In this document: piece after piece, positions 23,064 through 35,412 of the stretch
Layout of the letters: every line of letters begins with the position of its first letter
How positions within the stretch are numbered: the stretch's first letter is position 1
Source of the DNA: Simmondsia chinensis
Taxonomy: Eukaryota > Streptophyta > Magnoliopsida > Caryophyllales > Simmondsiaceae
Length of the DNA stretch: 64,000 bases
Direction: 5' to 3'
Assembly (NCBI GenBank): GCA_018398585.1
Contig: JAGTTD010000026.1
Location: 3,229,001-3,293,000 of the forward strand
Notes under the pieces: model-generated
Seen by the model: only the letters and a program-made list of their open reading frames with translations
Told to the model about the DNA's origin: nothing
Database searches by the model: none
Program-made: the position numbers and the translations under genes

Positions 23064-24652
23064 TATTTGGCAAATTAAATTTTGATGGCAAAGTAATTGA
23101 CTATAAGAATTTGATTTAAAGTTCAAGTCAAGAGCAAAAGATTTGAAATACATTTATGAGTACTTGGGACTATTAAAATATTTAGGTCCCTAATAAGTTG
23201 TATTTCTAAAAAGATAAAAATGAGCATAACCTGTTGGTTTGGATGTTTTGAGAAATTCTACTTTGGTTCAATTTTGATTTGGTTCAAATAACGTTGGCTA
23301 GTTCTCTATTTGGTTCCTGAACTATAAATTATGGTTATTGTTTTGAGTACACTTTGAAACCTTGTGATAGATTTCATGGCCGAGTTTATGTTGTGAACTC
23401 AACTCGAGGTTGTATTTGGTTTGAACCAATATGACCAATTATGAGAAGGGCTATTTGATGTTTCTATGTGAAATTTGTTCAAAATCATTACTTAAATGAT
23501 TGGATGGATTGTTTTGAAAGATGCATTGAATGACTAAAAATAAAAAAGCAGTTAAAGGAAGGGAAATCACTTGATATATTAGTGCAATGTGGAGATCAAA
23601 TATTGGTATTATATTAAGATGAAATCCCATTGAGAAATGCAATTTGGTATTTCTTTGTGAGATTTGCGTGAAGTCACTCTTTATATGGTTGTGTTATATG
23701 AAATGCCCTATGTTATATAAACACTTGAAAGGTGTGATGAATGTCTTATACCCAAGTGATTTTATTGTGTTATGAAAGGCGGAGCGTTCTAATTGATGAT
23801 TGATCCAAGTGTACAACGATGATTATATTCACCAATGGATGTGCTATGCGTGGAACTCCACTATGCGGATGGATAACAAGCTCTCTCTACTATATAGTAG
23901 AGAGAAAAGATTGCCTACAGAGCGCTCTATTATCAAGGCAATAGAAAATGATGATAAGCTTCTGACATCAGAAGAAGAAAAGAAAAAAAATTGTGGATTC
24001 ACTTACAGAAAGGCAAACATACCTGAGTTATTAATCATCGAGGGGAATGGGACTGAAGCCCATAAGTTAATCACCACAATGAAAACCCGTCCTCAGAGGT
24101 ATGTGATCCCAAGAATGAGGTTCAACGGGTAAAAACAAAATAGATGGGTGGTTCAACGAACACAAATTATACTATCTATAGTAGGGCATTCCTGGGTCCC
24201 ATTCCTAAGGTGAGTTGTTATTTACTGTGATGTTTAAGGAAGAGTTTTAAACTCTAAATGAACCTGAGAGCATAATATGTAGCTAATCACAAATCACTCA
24301 TGAAGTGCTCACCTACATGAGCGTCTTATCGATAGAATTTATGTGCATGACCATAACGCGTCTTATCGATAGAACTTTACAATTACTAGTACTATGTGTG
24401 TGTGATGGATCTAGTCTAGGGCTAGCTACGGGGGAACTAGTTCAAAGTTTTATGCTACTATAGTTTCTTCAGGTTAAAGCTCATTTGCACTAAATGGGGG
24501 TTGAAACTCGAAAGGTACTTACATGTATTAACTGAGTACAAAGCTCGCGAGGTTTTATAATTTTGAAATCTTGTGGGAAATTGGTGGAAAAATTGTGTAT
24601 TTTATTTTAGTGATTTAAAAATTATTATTATTTTTATATTATTTACTTTTTT
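23064..24652. other. Unassigned intergenic region with one short ORF
   Basis: Mostly AT-rich with no recognised gene. A 110-codon open frame at 23800-24132 (charged; EEEKKKNCGFTYRK, ends MRFNG) has no family I recognise. Around 24318-24375 the string CGTCTTATCGATAGAA occurs twice about 45 bp apart. It may be decayed retroelement sequence. Confidence 0.35.
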
Positions 24653-24777
24653 GTAGAAGTACTTTTTTTTTTTTTGAATAGCACAAACGCCTTGAGTAAG
24701 ACAGGAGAAGGGGGATGCCGGATGGTAGTACGCCTACCCAACCATTGGGCCAAGAGGGAATTGGCGTAGAAGTACTT
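24653..24777 (-). mobile_element. Short poly(A) retroposon with 12-bp target duplication
   Basis: A 101-bp insert (24665-24765) lies between exact GTAGAAGTACTT repeats (24653-24664, 24766-24777). On the minus strand it starts GCCAATTCCCTC and ends in about 11 A. A tRNA-like A-box candidate TGGCCCAATGGTTGGGTAGG lies near its 5' end; I see no convincing B box. It is either a truncated SINE or a retroposed small RNA. Confidence 0.75.
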
Positions 24778-26267
24778 AATACTCAGAATTGAATTGGTAT
24801 TAAATCATTTAAAAACTTTTTACACCCAATTTTACCGTTGGTAATGAGGAGGAATTGACAATTAACAAGTCTTAAATGGCTTTGACCGTCATTTGCTAGG
24901 AAAAAAAATTAAGCAAATGGTTTCTATCTATATAAGTATGCACACGATCGAAATTGAAGTACAAGATGAAAATATTTTTACTCTGTCATTCCTCCACTCT
25001 TTCCAAATATTGTGAGCTTAGTATTTGTAGTTCTGTGATTTTTCATTACTGCGTTCATATAGGTCCGATGGATTGTTGAATCGTGGGAAAAGAGCGCATT
25101 TAAATTTAATAGCAATTCTTGCGTAGGAGGGGCATTTCTTTTCTAATAAGAGCGTTATCACATGTCTCAACCCAAATATTTTCTAAACTTTTTCTCTATT
25201 TAGTTGTTTTTTTAAGTATATGTCTATTGTAGGCTGTATCAAAATTGTTGGTTTTTTATCTGATTAAATTTGATGATGTTATATTCTATTTTTTAGTTCC
25301 ATACTAATTGATGTATTGGTACTAGTTCTTAGTTGATATAAATTGACATATTTTTTATGTTATTAGTGTATTACTTGATAAATATTATAAAATATTTCCC
25401 AAATTTGCCACTAGTGCCCTGCGGCACTTGGCATGAAAAATCTTCCACGTAACACAAACTAGCGAATGGCCTACAGTAAGATAATAACTGAAGGATTGGA
25501 AAGGTTAAAATACGGAAAGATATCAAAAGAATAGTAATAAAATATATTTAAAGTTATCTAGGCTTCGTTTACTTTTAAGAAGTTATCTTTTAATAAAAAA
25601 TATATATATATCAAAAGAAAATTGTTTTTAAAAAAATATATTCTATAAATAGATTTTTGCTGCTTGATTTGATGTAAACATTTTTCTCTAATTGTACTAT
25701 TCACCATGTGATGAAGTAATGAATATCTTTCAAATATAAAATATCAGATAGGAAAGAAAATCAAATCAAACCCAATAATTCACTCTAGGATCAAACTTAA
25801 CCGATCACTCTCCGTCAAATCCCAACCCCACATTATTACCTCTCACGACCTATGATCTCCTCTAGTTTAGTTTCGTCTAATACGTGTTCAGACTAACGTA
25901 TACCTTTGAAATTTTTTAGATTGCTTGAAATGATAACTTCTTCTGACCCATTTGTGGGAAAAGCTTTTCCTTCGAAAAACCTTTTTGATTAAAAAGTGAA
26001 TGCCAAACAATGAAAAAGTGGAGAACAAATTCCGAGAATGTATTTTTTCTCTGAAACACACAGAAAAGAAATGTTTTGGGGAAACCAAAAGAAAATGAAC
26101 AAGTTGAATCTTTATCTAGCAATTGAAGATCTTTTTACCTCTTCGTTTTAGCAGTCTTACCTTTTACAACAATAGGCCATCATGGCAGGGTTTAACCGGG
26201 GTCAAGATATATGCAATCTTACTCCTGTATGGTGCTATCATGAAAAAATGTTGTTTTCCAAAGAGTC
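24778..26267. other. Intergenic, no recognised gene
   Basis: AT-rich sequence. 25562-25580 (GGCTTCGTTTACTTTTAAG) resembles a MITE end, but I found no partner end. Short open frames in 25888-26329 overlap each other and look like chance. Confidence 0.35.
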
Positions 26268-26270
26268 TTA

Positions 26271-27476
26271 GGGCCTCTTTAATAGCACAAAATAGTTTTC
26301 CTTTTGCATCTCCAGTTTTCTATTTTTAGTTTTGCACCTTAGAAAACTGAAAAATACGTTTAAGTGATCTCTATTTTCCAAGTTCCTGAAAATTGAGAAT
26401 GATACATAAATAATGTACAACATGATATGAGAATCAAATATTGTCACCTTAACATAGGGTTGTAAATGAGCCGAGCCGAGCCGAGCCGAGAAACCCCTTG
26501 TTTGAACTCGAGCATGATAAGGCTTATCAAGCTCAAATTCGAGTCGAACTCTTATCGAGCTTCTCCAACCCAGCTTATTCAAGCTTGATTCGATAATATT
26601 TTAGGGCTCGTTAGACTTATCGAGTTGAGTTGAGCTTATAGAGTATAGTCGAGCTCATTATCGAGCCAAATCGAGCTTAAAACTGAGTGGTGCATGCTAT
26701 CGAGTTGAGCTCACTGGTGGCTCTTTTCAAGTTACTATCAAGCCATTATCAAACCACTTTTGAACCAATATCAACTGTTAACGAGTTCTTAATGGGCCTT
26801 GAACAAGCCCCTTAAAGCACTCTTGTCAAACATTTCGCGAATGTTAATGAATAGCTCGTTAAACTTATCAAGCCTACTCAAACTTGGCTCGATAAGCTAC
26901 CGAGCCCTCATAATGAACATGAACAAGCGCTAATCAATTTCGAACATAAGTAGTTAATCGAACATTCGGTTTGTTTACTCCCCTCCCTTAGCGAGTAGTT
27001 CTCACTTTTTTAAATAAAGGAACCTAGCCGTAAGTATCCCTCGAGCCTACTTTATCACATTCTGCAAAGATGAGTTACTATAATTAAATAATTCGCACGA
27101 TCCTCTTATTTATCCACTGCCTTGAAAATCATTTACCGCTTTAAAAATTGGGAACCTAGCCTTAATTACCCCAAAATCATTTACATAAAAGGGGGAGAAG
27201 ATGGGAGTATATAGAAAAATATTATAAAATAGGTGAGTAGTGTGAAAATGTGAAGGGGGGTGGGGGAAGAATTGGAAATCAAAATCTTTATTTTGTGAAG
27301 AAAAATTTAGAAAACAGTTTAAAAACTACTTTCCAAATTTGTGAAAGAGTAGGAAAAATTGAAAAACTATTTTCAAACTTCTTCAATTAGAAAACTTGAT
27401 TATAGAGCACGTTTTCTAGCTTTTCAAGAAAAAGTTTCCCGCAAAGCTAGAAAATCATTTGTTATCAAATAGGCCC
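26271..27476. mobile_element. PIF/Harbinger-like MITE hosting a hAT-like MITE
   Basis: Ends GGGCCTCTTTAATA and, reverse complemented, GGGCCTATTTGATA, flanked by TTA on both sides (26268-26270, 27477-27479). The interior is non-coding and is itself interrupted by the GAGCC-rich element at 26455-26985. Confidence 0.7.
26455..26985. mobile_element. hAT-like MITE rich in CGAGCC/TCGAGC motifs
   Basis: Left end TAGGGTTGTAAATGAGC, followed by four GCCGA repeats; right end (reverse complement) GAGGGGAGTAAACAAAC. The flanks CCTTAACA and CCTTAGCG match at 6 of 8 bases, a decayed 8-bp hAT duplication. The interior repeats TCGAGC/GAGCTC motifs many times and has no coding capacity. A related structure lies at 60538-61145. 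Confidence 0.6.
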
Positions 27477-27529
27477 TTACCTTTTACTTGCACAATTTAT
27501 GAAGAGTTTCGTAAAGACATGCCCGTGGT

Positions 27530-28180
27530 GGCCCAGCATAGGGCTTGCCAAACAAAAGAAGCAGATGGTCTATGTCTGCAGTGAATACATGTTTCTTTTT
27601 TAAGCTTGTTTGGAAGGTGCATAGGAACTCTAGTTCCGTTTCCGCCCAACTTATGAGGGCCAATTATGTTCGCAATCAAGATTGTTTCACTTATTTGACC
27701 AAACCCAAGAACTCGTGAGCATAGAGAAATGTCATGGCAAGTTGTGGATTGCTACGCAAAGGTATTAGATGGTTGGTTGGAGACAGTAGTAGTATTTCCT
27801 TTTGGCTTGACGCCTGGTGCACCCCTATACCTTTAGTTGTGATGGTTGGAGAGGACTGAATGGTTAAGAATCTCGACTTAAAGGTATCTAAGTTGAAGAG
27901 TTGTGAAGAATTATCCCACAAAGGATCCTTCCTTTGTGTTGGATACTCCAATTCTTCTCAAGCATAGAGTGGACAACCTGTGTTGGGGTTACATGGCAAA
28001 TGGGGAGTTCTTACTCAAAAAGTTTGTTGGTTAGCGTTGGAGCTTAAATGGGGAGATAGAAACAACTGCCCCTTTAGATAAATTGGATTCTGGATGTATC
28101 CCTCAAGACCAAGATGTTCCTCCTGCAGTTATGTAACCCATAAACAAAGGGTGCCTTCTCATATGTTTACATATTCAGAA
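27530..28180 (+). pseudogene. LINE ORF2 C-terminal fragment
   Basis: Plus-strand pieces in shifting frames match the region around the RT zinc-binding domain of plant L1 elements: LVWKVHRNSSSVSAQLMRAN (about 27605-27665), then GIRWLVGDSSSISFWLDAWC (27765-27825), then NLCWGYMANGEFLLKK (27975-28025). The order is correct for the family. Multiple frameshifts and stops; no termini identified. Confidence 0.65.
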
Positions 28181-28577
28181 TACTAAAAAAAGGTTGGACT
28201 ATACAAAACTTAGCCCAATGGACCGATACACAAAGATAACATAAAATACATATAATCTAACATTTATTAATTTACACGGCATACCTGTTGTATACTAGCA
28301 TGATAATGATAACTTTATCAATACCACCTGTTTCGTACTAAATTATTTAAAATTATGAATGAGGGTTTTTTTTTTTTTTTTGCCTTAAAGTTTTAATTTT
28401 TCTTATGCTTCTACTTAAACAAGCACTAATTTTATACTTCTACTTAAATCACAACAAAATCAACTTCTCTTTTCTCAAAATAGTTTTTAGCACTAGCAAA
28501 CACCTACAAAACTTATAAAAGTAATTTAATTAAAAGTACTTTTTGTCAAAAAAAAGCTCAGTGAAACAAGTACTTAC
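28181..28577. other. Remnant of P450 copy C intron
   Basis: 28330-28577 resembles the donor-side intron of copies A (13850-13995) and B (42110-42290), including GAAACAAGTACTTAC at the donor. The similarity stops upstream. No exon 2 for copy C is found in the window. Confidence 0.55.
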
Positions 28578-28688
28578 TAAGGCAGTGGCTTTAATGATCG
28601 TATCCGGCTCATATCCACCAAGACTTGTGTCATCAACAACCTTCAAGAGCACATCCAAGAAGTCTTGCTCGACATAGGTGGCGTCCCC

Positions 28689-29333
28689 TATCATGATCCT
28701 TGACCATGACCTTGTCCTAACCAACACATCAAGATGCATATTAATATTTTATTATATTTTTGTCTGAATATTCTAGAACACTCTAGAAGTTTCTTGAATA
28801 GTCCTTACATATGTATTAGCTTAAGAGTAGTAGTAATTACTTAAGATATTATCTAGAAGCTTGTAAAGGACAAATCATTTGGGGAAGTGCTCATACGCAC
28901 GGTTGTGAAGGGGGCATGTCCCTAAGGAAGTAAAAACACATGTGCAAATGAATCTAGACAAGCACCATGCCTATGTTCAACCGTGGAACATGAAGGGCAC
29001 GGTTGGGACTAGGAAATTCTAGATCCTTCATCCTATGTACTAGTTTATTATAAATAGGAAGCTATGTAATGAGTTGGACGGCAACCAATGAAATGAATAT
29101 TAAAAAAAACCTTCAATAGATGAATCAAATTGATTCTTCTCTCATCTCCAATGTTCTTCTTCTTCTCATCTTAAAATTCTAATTCTGTTTTCTCATCTAA
29201 ATTCATGAGCCCATGCTCAATTCTAACTTCTTTTCTCATCTAAATTCTAAATCATTATCTTCTCATCTTAAATTCTGAAATTATCCTTCAATTTCCTATC
29301 CAAAACCAAGTCACGAATCTTAGGATTGTGACA
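28689..29333 (+). mobile_element. Solo LTR inside P450 C exon 1
   Basis: A 645-bp insert between exact 5-bp TCCCC copies (28684-28688, 29334-29338). It begins TATCATGATCC and ends GGATTGTGACA; the first dinucleotide is TA where TG is usual. TATAAATAGG (about 29050) and A-rich signals about 50 bp later suit a plus-strand LTR promoter and poly(A) region. Copies A and B lack the insert. Confidence 0.8.
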
Positions 29334-30103
29334 TCCCCTTTCATCTTCCTCACACGATGCTTGTCTAGCCACCCTTGAACAATAGAGTCCAACTCCTTAC
29401 CCGCTTTTGTGATACGCTGCTCATATTCATCAATATCTAACCACCTCAAAAACGGGATAGAGCCTCCCATCAAAAACATCCTGATCAAGAAGAAGAAATC
29501 TCTAAGTGCCGCCTGGCATCGCCTGGCCTCTTCACTCCCTTTACTATACCCGTAGTATCTCTTTCCTGCCACCATCCTCACTATGATATTGAGGTCCATG
29601 TCCCAAAATCATTACTTCATCTCCACCAACACATCGCCCCTAGACGACCCATCTTCCCTATTAGTCCATACTTTATATAGCTCTTTTATGGGGGCATCAA
29701 ACTCTGTGGTGCGAACGTGACTTAGGAGCTCTAACCGACGATTAGATAGAAGCTCAAGGATTGAAATCTTCCTTAGCTCACACCAGTAAGGTCCATGGGG
29801 GGCAAACCCAAACATGGCATAGTCATACCTCAAGTGCTTAGCAGCTCTGAACTCTAGGCAAGAGGAGGTGACAAGGTCGTTAACAGTGAAGCACTCCTTG
29901 GCCATCTCCCAACTACTAACCACCACTGCCCTTCGTATCCCAAGTCAGAGTATTTTTTTCTATGGACTGACATCCCCTGATGTGAAGGTGGCCGATTATT
30001 GGTCATGCACCATGGGCTAGGGGAGGTGTTTTTTCAAGGGCTCTTTTAGGCCTCAAGGAAAGCAAGTAGTAGTATGAAAGAAGTATAAGGGCATAAAGAA
30101 GAG

Positions 30104-30601
30104 TGTGCGGAAATAAACAATATACTTGGATCTCAATCGAATCAAATAACACGACAATAACGAGAAACAATCGGACTAAAAGAGAAACGAAACAATAGAC
30201 ACAGTGATTTATGTGGAAACACGTTTACAATCGAAAGGGGAGAAAACCACCAGCGAAGATCGGAGCTTTTATTATTGAACAAAAGAAGGAGATGAATTAC
30301 AATAATTCCTCACACACTCAATATTTATTTGGTGCGGCGCCGCGCAAGGGAAAGCCTCTCTTTGACTTTGGATTTATTCTGACGTACCCTACGTCCAAAT
30401 ATATAAAGGCGCGGAAACCCTGTTTCCCAATCGATCGGGGGGTCCCGATCGATCGGTTCCTCACCGATCGATCGGCCGCCTCTCTGTAAGCGTCCCTGTT
30501 TTACGTTAAGTTCCTGATCAATCAAGCTCCACCCGATCGATCGGGGTCTTCACAGCCTTTCTTCTTAATGCGCCAAGTAATTTTGAGACATATACCTAGC
30601 A
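30104..30601 (-). repeat. 3' LTR of copia element
   Basis: 498 bp. It contains CGATCGATCGG palindromes (near 30452, 30472 and 30533) inside a GC-richer segment, and a TATATA/GGCGCGG region. It matches the 5' LTR at about 94% by eye. Confidence 0.93.
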
Positions 30602-30615
30602 AATCTCCACCTTGG
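30602..30615 (-). other. Polypurine tract of copia element
   Basis: The minus strand reads CCAAGGTGGAGATT directly before the 3' LTR, the usual plus-strand primer of plant Ty1-copia elements. Confidence 0.8.
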
Positions 30616-30688
30616 CTCAAAATCGACATCAACAATAAAACAACTCCACCTTCTCCACAAATGCCCCCTCGACCGGGGCTAACATATA

Positions 30689-33600
30689 TCAAACTGAAAG
30701 ATCCACCAAATTCGAGCAATGATCGAACTTGCTTCCTGGTAGAACTTTTGTGAACATATCAGCCAGGTTATCTTCTGTCCCAGTCTTCCTTAACTCCACC
30801 TTCCACTCGTCAATCAGATCTCTGATAAAGTGATGCTTCACATCAATATGTTTAGTTCGGTCATGATGAGTCATCTGATCTTTCGCTAGGTGAATAGCGG
30901 ACTGACTATCACAGTATACTCTAACTGTCCCCTGCTCGACACTGATTCCACTTATCAATCCTCTCAACCAGAAGGCTTCTTTGAACGCTTCTGTTACTGC
31001 CATGTACTCGGCCTTGGTAGTAGATTGTGCTATAACAGGCCGCAAACACGCTGTCCAACTGATAGCTGTGTCACCTAAACAAAACACATACCCTGAAGTG
31101 GACTTCCTCTTATCAAGGTCTCCACCATAGTCAGAATCTACATACCCAACCAAACAGCACTTACTTTTCCCATATTCCAAACACAAATCAGAGGTTCCAC
31201 GAAGATACCTGAGAATCCACTTTACTGCATGCCAATGTTCTCCGCCCGGATTCGCCATGTACCTACTAACTCTGCTCACAGCAAAAGTAATATCTGGACG
31301 CGTACAGACCATCGCATACATAATACTGCCCACTGCACTAGAATAAGGAATCTGAGACATGTACCTGATGTCCTCCTCAGTCTGAGGTGAATCTAACGCT
31401 GAGAGTCTAAAATGAGCTGCTAAGGGAGTGCTAACCGGGTTAGCATCCTTCATATGAAACCTGTCTAACACCTTCTCAATATACTTCTCCTGAGACAAGT
31501 ATAATTTTCCAGCTTCTCGGTCTCTATGAATTTCCATGCCTAATATCTTCTTAGCTGCTCCAAGATCCTTCATCTCAAATTCACTCTTCAGCGTCGATTT
31601 CAAATCATCGACATCTTTCATATCTCGTGCCGCAATCAACATATCATTAACGTACAAAAGCAAGTAAACAAAGCCTGAATCTGTCTTTCTGAAGTACACA
31701 TAACTGTCGTACTTACTCCTGATGTAATCATGACTTGTCATGAACTGATCAAATCTCCTATACCACTGTCTAGGAGATTGCTTTAAACCATATAAAGACC
31801 TTCTAAGCAAACACACATGATCTTCTTTTCCTTCAACAACAAAACCCTCGGGCTGATGCATAAAGATACTCTCTTCTAGTTCTCCATGCAAGAATGCAGT
31901 TTTGACATCCAATTGTTCAAGTTCAAAATCTTGCATGGCAACCAAAGACAATAATGCAAGAATCGAAGTGTGTCTAACTACAGGTGAGAAAATATCATGA
32001 AAATCAACACCTTGTACCTGACTGTAGCCTTTAGCTACCAAACATGCCTTGTATCTTACATCTTCCACTCCAGGAATGCCCTCTTTTCTCTTGAAGACCC
32101 ATTTGCATCCAACTAGTCTTTTCCCTATAGGAGGCTTCACCAATTCTCAAGTCTGATTCTTATGAAGAGACACCATCTCTTCATTCATAGCAACGAGCCA
32201 CTTCTCAGCATCTGTTCTCGATACAGCCTCTATATACGAAGTCGGCTCACTGTCATCTAACGTTTCAACAGTAGAGAGGGCATAGGCAATCATCTCCTCA
32301 TACCCATATCTCTCAGGAGGCCTGATCTGTCGCCTCGGTCTACCACCAGCTATAGTAATATTCTCCACCTGCTGGCCTGTTTCTGCATTATCAGTAACAA
32401 CATCAGAAACCCGTACCTAAGGTGCTGGAATACTCTCTAGCTGAACAATCTGCTGATCTGACTGTATCTATGTATCATCAGGTGTCTCAACCTGAACTGT
32501 ATCTCTATCAATGGAGGGTGTGTGTGGCGGATTAAGTAGAGCAGACTCATCGAAAGTAACATCCCTACTAGTCAGAAACTTCTGAGCACATGGATCCCAC
32601 AATCTATATCCCTTCACACCTGACGTATAACCAAGAAAGATACACTTCTTGGCCCTAGGCTCCAGCTTTCCATCATTAACATATGCATATGCAGGACAAC
32701 CAAAAACTTTGATCTGAGAATAACCAGAAGTTGAACCAGACCATACCTCTTCAGGAGTCTTCATCTGTAATGAAGAATGCGGTGTCTTGTTCACAAGGTA
32801 GCAAGCCATGCTAACTGCTTCTGCCCACCACTCTCTCTTTAAACCTGCATTTGAAAGCATACAACGAGCCTTCTCAAGTAACGTCCTATTTAACCTTTCA
32901 GCCACTCCATGTTGCTGAGGTCGACCTGTACATGTTCTATGTCTGACTATGCCCTGGTCTTCACAGAATTTAGTGAAGTCCCCTTCGACAAACTCAAAAC
33001 CATTATCAGTCCTCAACCTCTTGATCAGCTTCCCTGTCTGTTTTTCAAGCAGAATTTTCCACCTCTTAAAGATATCATACACTTCATTTTTCTGCTTAAG
33101 AAAATAGACCCAAACTTTACGTGAGTAGTCATCAGTGAACATTAGAAGATACCTGGACCCACCTTTAGAAGCCACTCTGGAAGGTCCCCACAGATCAGAA
33201 TGTATGTAGTCTAACGTTCCTTTGGTCTGATGCACTGCTGCCTTGAAGCTGACTCTCTTTTGCTTCCCATAAATACAGTGCTCACAGAATTTCATCTGTC
33301 CTGTTGACTGACCACAAAGAAGTCCCCTCTTACTCAGCTCAGACAATACCTTGTCACCAATATGACCCATTCTTATGTGCCATAGTCTTGTGATCTCTGC
33401 ATCTGTCATAGCAGATGTGGAAACAGCAACTGCACCTGTCACGGTTGTACCTACAAGCTCATACAAAGTACCAACCCTATTTCCTTTCATCACAATTAAC
33501 GCACCCTTACTGACCCGCATGACTCCACCTTCAGCAATGTACTTGTACCCATTAGATTCTAGGATACCTAGAGAAATCAAGTTCTTTTTCAAATCTGGGA

Positions 33601-34657
33601 CATGACGAACATCACTTAAGGTTCTAATAGTTCCATCATACATTCTCACACGGACTGTTCCAACACTTACTACCTTACAAGCAGCATCATTACCCATCAA
33701 GACAACCCCACCCTGTATAAACTTATACGTGGAGAACCAGTCTCTGTTTGGAGTAACATGAAACGAACAACCCGAATCCATGACCCACTTATCTATGGAC
33801 CTGGACTGAGAATCAACAATTAATAGAAATTCCCCTTCACTATCCTCCTCTACAACACCAGCCTCAGCGGACTTGTTTTTACCCTGGTCACCCCTGTTAC
33901 CCTCTTTTGATTTATTCTTATATCTGTAACAGTCTTTCTTTATGTGCCCTTTTTTGTGACAATAGTGACATGACAGGTTCTTATGTCTAGATTTGGACCT
34001 AGACTTATTCCCACCATTGGATCCCCTATGTTCAGATCGACCTCTCACATGTAAGCCACTACCCGAGTCATTCACCGAGTCAGATAATTCCTTATCTACC
34101 CGTTCTTTACTCACTCGGTTTCTTTTTACCTCATCAACAGTAATAGTTGGCCTACCCTCGTATATCATGCTTTCTACGAAGCCCTTATACGCATTTGAGA
34201 GCGAACACAGTAATATCATAGCTTGATCCTCGTCCTTAGGGACATCATCCAAAGCCTTTAATCCATGAATAATTGAGGTAAACTCGCTAAGATGGTTTTT
34301 AAGAGATGTACCTTCTGACATACGAAAAGTGTACAACCGCCGTTTCACTGCGAGTTTGTTGGAGACTGGCTTGTGGAAAAACATGTCTAACAATTTCTCC
34401 CATAACTCCTTTGCAGTTTTAATCTCCAATACCTCTGACAAAACATCGTCAGCCAAACACATCTGTGTAGCCGTGAGAGCCTTCTCATCCAACTCTTCCC
34501 ATTGTGCTTCGGTCAACGTTTCTGGTTTCTTCTCTTTCCCCTCCAGTGCTCTCTTCAAGCCGTTCTGAGTCAGGAGTCATTTCACACGGACTTGCCATAA
34601 GCCAAAGCTTCCCTGACCATTGAATTTCTCAACCTCGGTTTTGATACCTGATGCCAT
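30689..34657 (-). pseudogene. Copia gag-pol polyprotein with in-frame stops
   Basis: From ATG at 34657 a single frame runs to 30689 (about 1320 codons). Domains in order: gag with zinc knuckle CHYCHKKGHIKKDC (about 33965-33925), protease (WVMDSGCSFH, near 33785), integrase zinc region (WHIRMGH ... CEHC) and catalytic core (HSDLWG, RTDNGFEF, QQHGVAERLNRT), RT (VGCKWVFKRK; YVNDMLIA), RNase H (YVDSDYGGD; YCDSQSAIH), ending LVDLSV. Stops lie at 34579 (TGA), 32470 (TAG), 32419 (TAG) and 32149 (TGA). The RT catalytic box reads YVND instead of YVDD, so one metal-binding Asp is Asn. The family resembles TNT1/Tork-type elements. Confidence 0.93.
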
Positions 34658-34678
34658 TGTATCAATTCGAGAATCCAA

Positions 34679-34690
34679 GCTCTGATACCA
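34679..34690 (-). other. Primer-binding site of copia element
   Basis: TGGTATCAGAGC on the minus strand, three bases inside the 5' LTR, is complementary to the initiator Met tRNA. Confidence 0.88.
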
Positions 34691-34693
34691 ATT

Positions 34694-35191
34694 TGTGCGA
34701 AAATAAACAATATACTCGGATCTCAATCGAATCAAATACCACAACAATAACGAGAAACAATCGGACTAAAAGAGAAATGAAACAATAGACACAGTGATTT
34801 ACGTGGAAACCCCTTTACAATCGAAATGGGAGAAAACCACCGACGAAGATCGGAGCTTTTATTATTGAACAAAAGAAGAAGACGAATTACAATAATTCCT
34901 CACACACTCAATATTTATTTGGTGCGGCGCCGCGCAAGGGAAAGCCTCTCTTTGACTTTGGATTTATTCTGACGTACCCTACGTCCAAATATATATAGGC
35001 GCGGAAACCCTGTTTTCCGATCGATCGGGGGGTCCCGATCGATCGATTCCTCACCGATCGATCAGCCGCCTCTCTGTAAGCGTCCCTGTTTTACGACACA
35101 TTCCCGATCGATCGAGCTCCACCCGATCGATTGGGGTCTTCACGGCCTTTCTTCTTAATGCGCCAAGTAATTTTGAGACATATACCTAACA
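34694..35191 (-). repeat. 5' LTR of copia element
   Basis: 498 bp, the same length as the 3' LTR. It carries the same CGATCGATCG palindromes with some bases changed. Confidence 0.93.
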
Positions 35192-35233
35192 AAGAGTAAT
35201 AGAGGTGTCAAGCAATAGGGAAAAGGAAGTCAT

Positions 35234-35364
35234 GGTGATTTTGAATTTGTGTTCAAGGAAGTCTTTGTGTTGTGGTGTAGTAAGCCATGATGGACTCCAC
35301 TCGCACCCCTTATTTATATGTGTTTTTTCTGGTCAATGTATTTGATCATACAATATTGATAATT

Positions 35365-35412
<48 letters not shown>

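Larger units (their letters stand above)
30104..35191 (-). mobile_element. Ty1-copia retrotransposon, full structure, inactive
   Basis: 5088 bp, with 498-bp LTRs at both ends (34694-35191 is 5', 30104-30601 is 3' on the minus strand), starting TGTGCG and ending CTARCA. The target duplication AAGAG (30099-30103, 35192-35196) is exact. The primer site TGGTATCAGAGC (34690-34679) and a polypurine tract AGGTGGAGATT (30612-30602) are both in place. It inserted into the anchor-coding part of P450 C. By eye the LTRs differ at about 28 of 498 positions, so the insertion is millions of years old rather than recent. Confidence 0.95.
28578..35233 (-). pseudogene. CYP82-like cytochrome P450, copy C, exon 1 remnant
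   Basis: ATG at 35233-35231 is followed by about 12 codons of the membrane anchor. A Ty1-copia element then interrupts (30104-35191), and the anchor continues from 30103. Further exon 1 parts: HGA-stop-PIIGHLH (about 30015-29985), a deletion of the next block, VVSSWEMAKE...FAPHGPYWCELRK (29926-29612), two consecutive stops after VLVEMK, then KRYYGYSKGSEEARRCQ (29599-29340). A solo LTR lies at 28689-29333, and the last exon 1 codons plus a normal donor A|GTAAGT are at 28578/28577. The same CYP82-type protein as copies A and B. No exon 2. Confidence 0.85.

Noticed and set aside
30211..30753. Short frames within the copia LTR
   Set aside because: They are shadows in the LTR and polypurine region, without similarity to any protein.
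35369..35410. Possible structured regulatory element
   Set aside because: It is a plain TA microsatellite running into TATG repeats.
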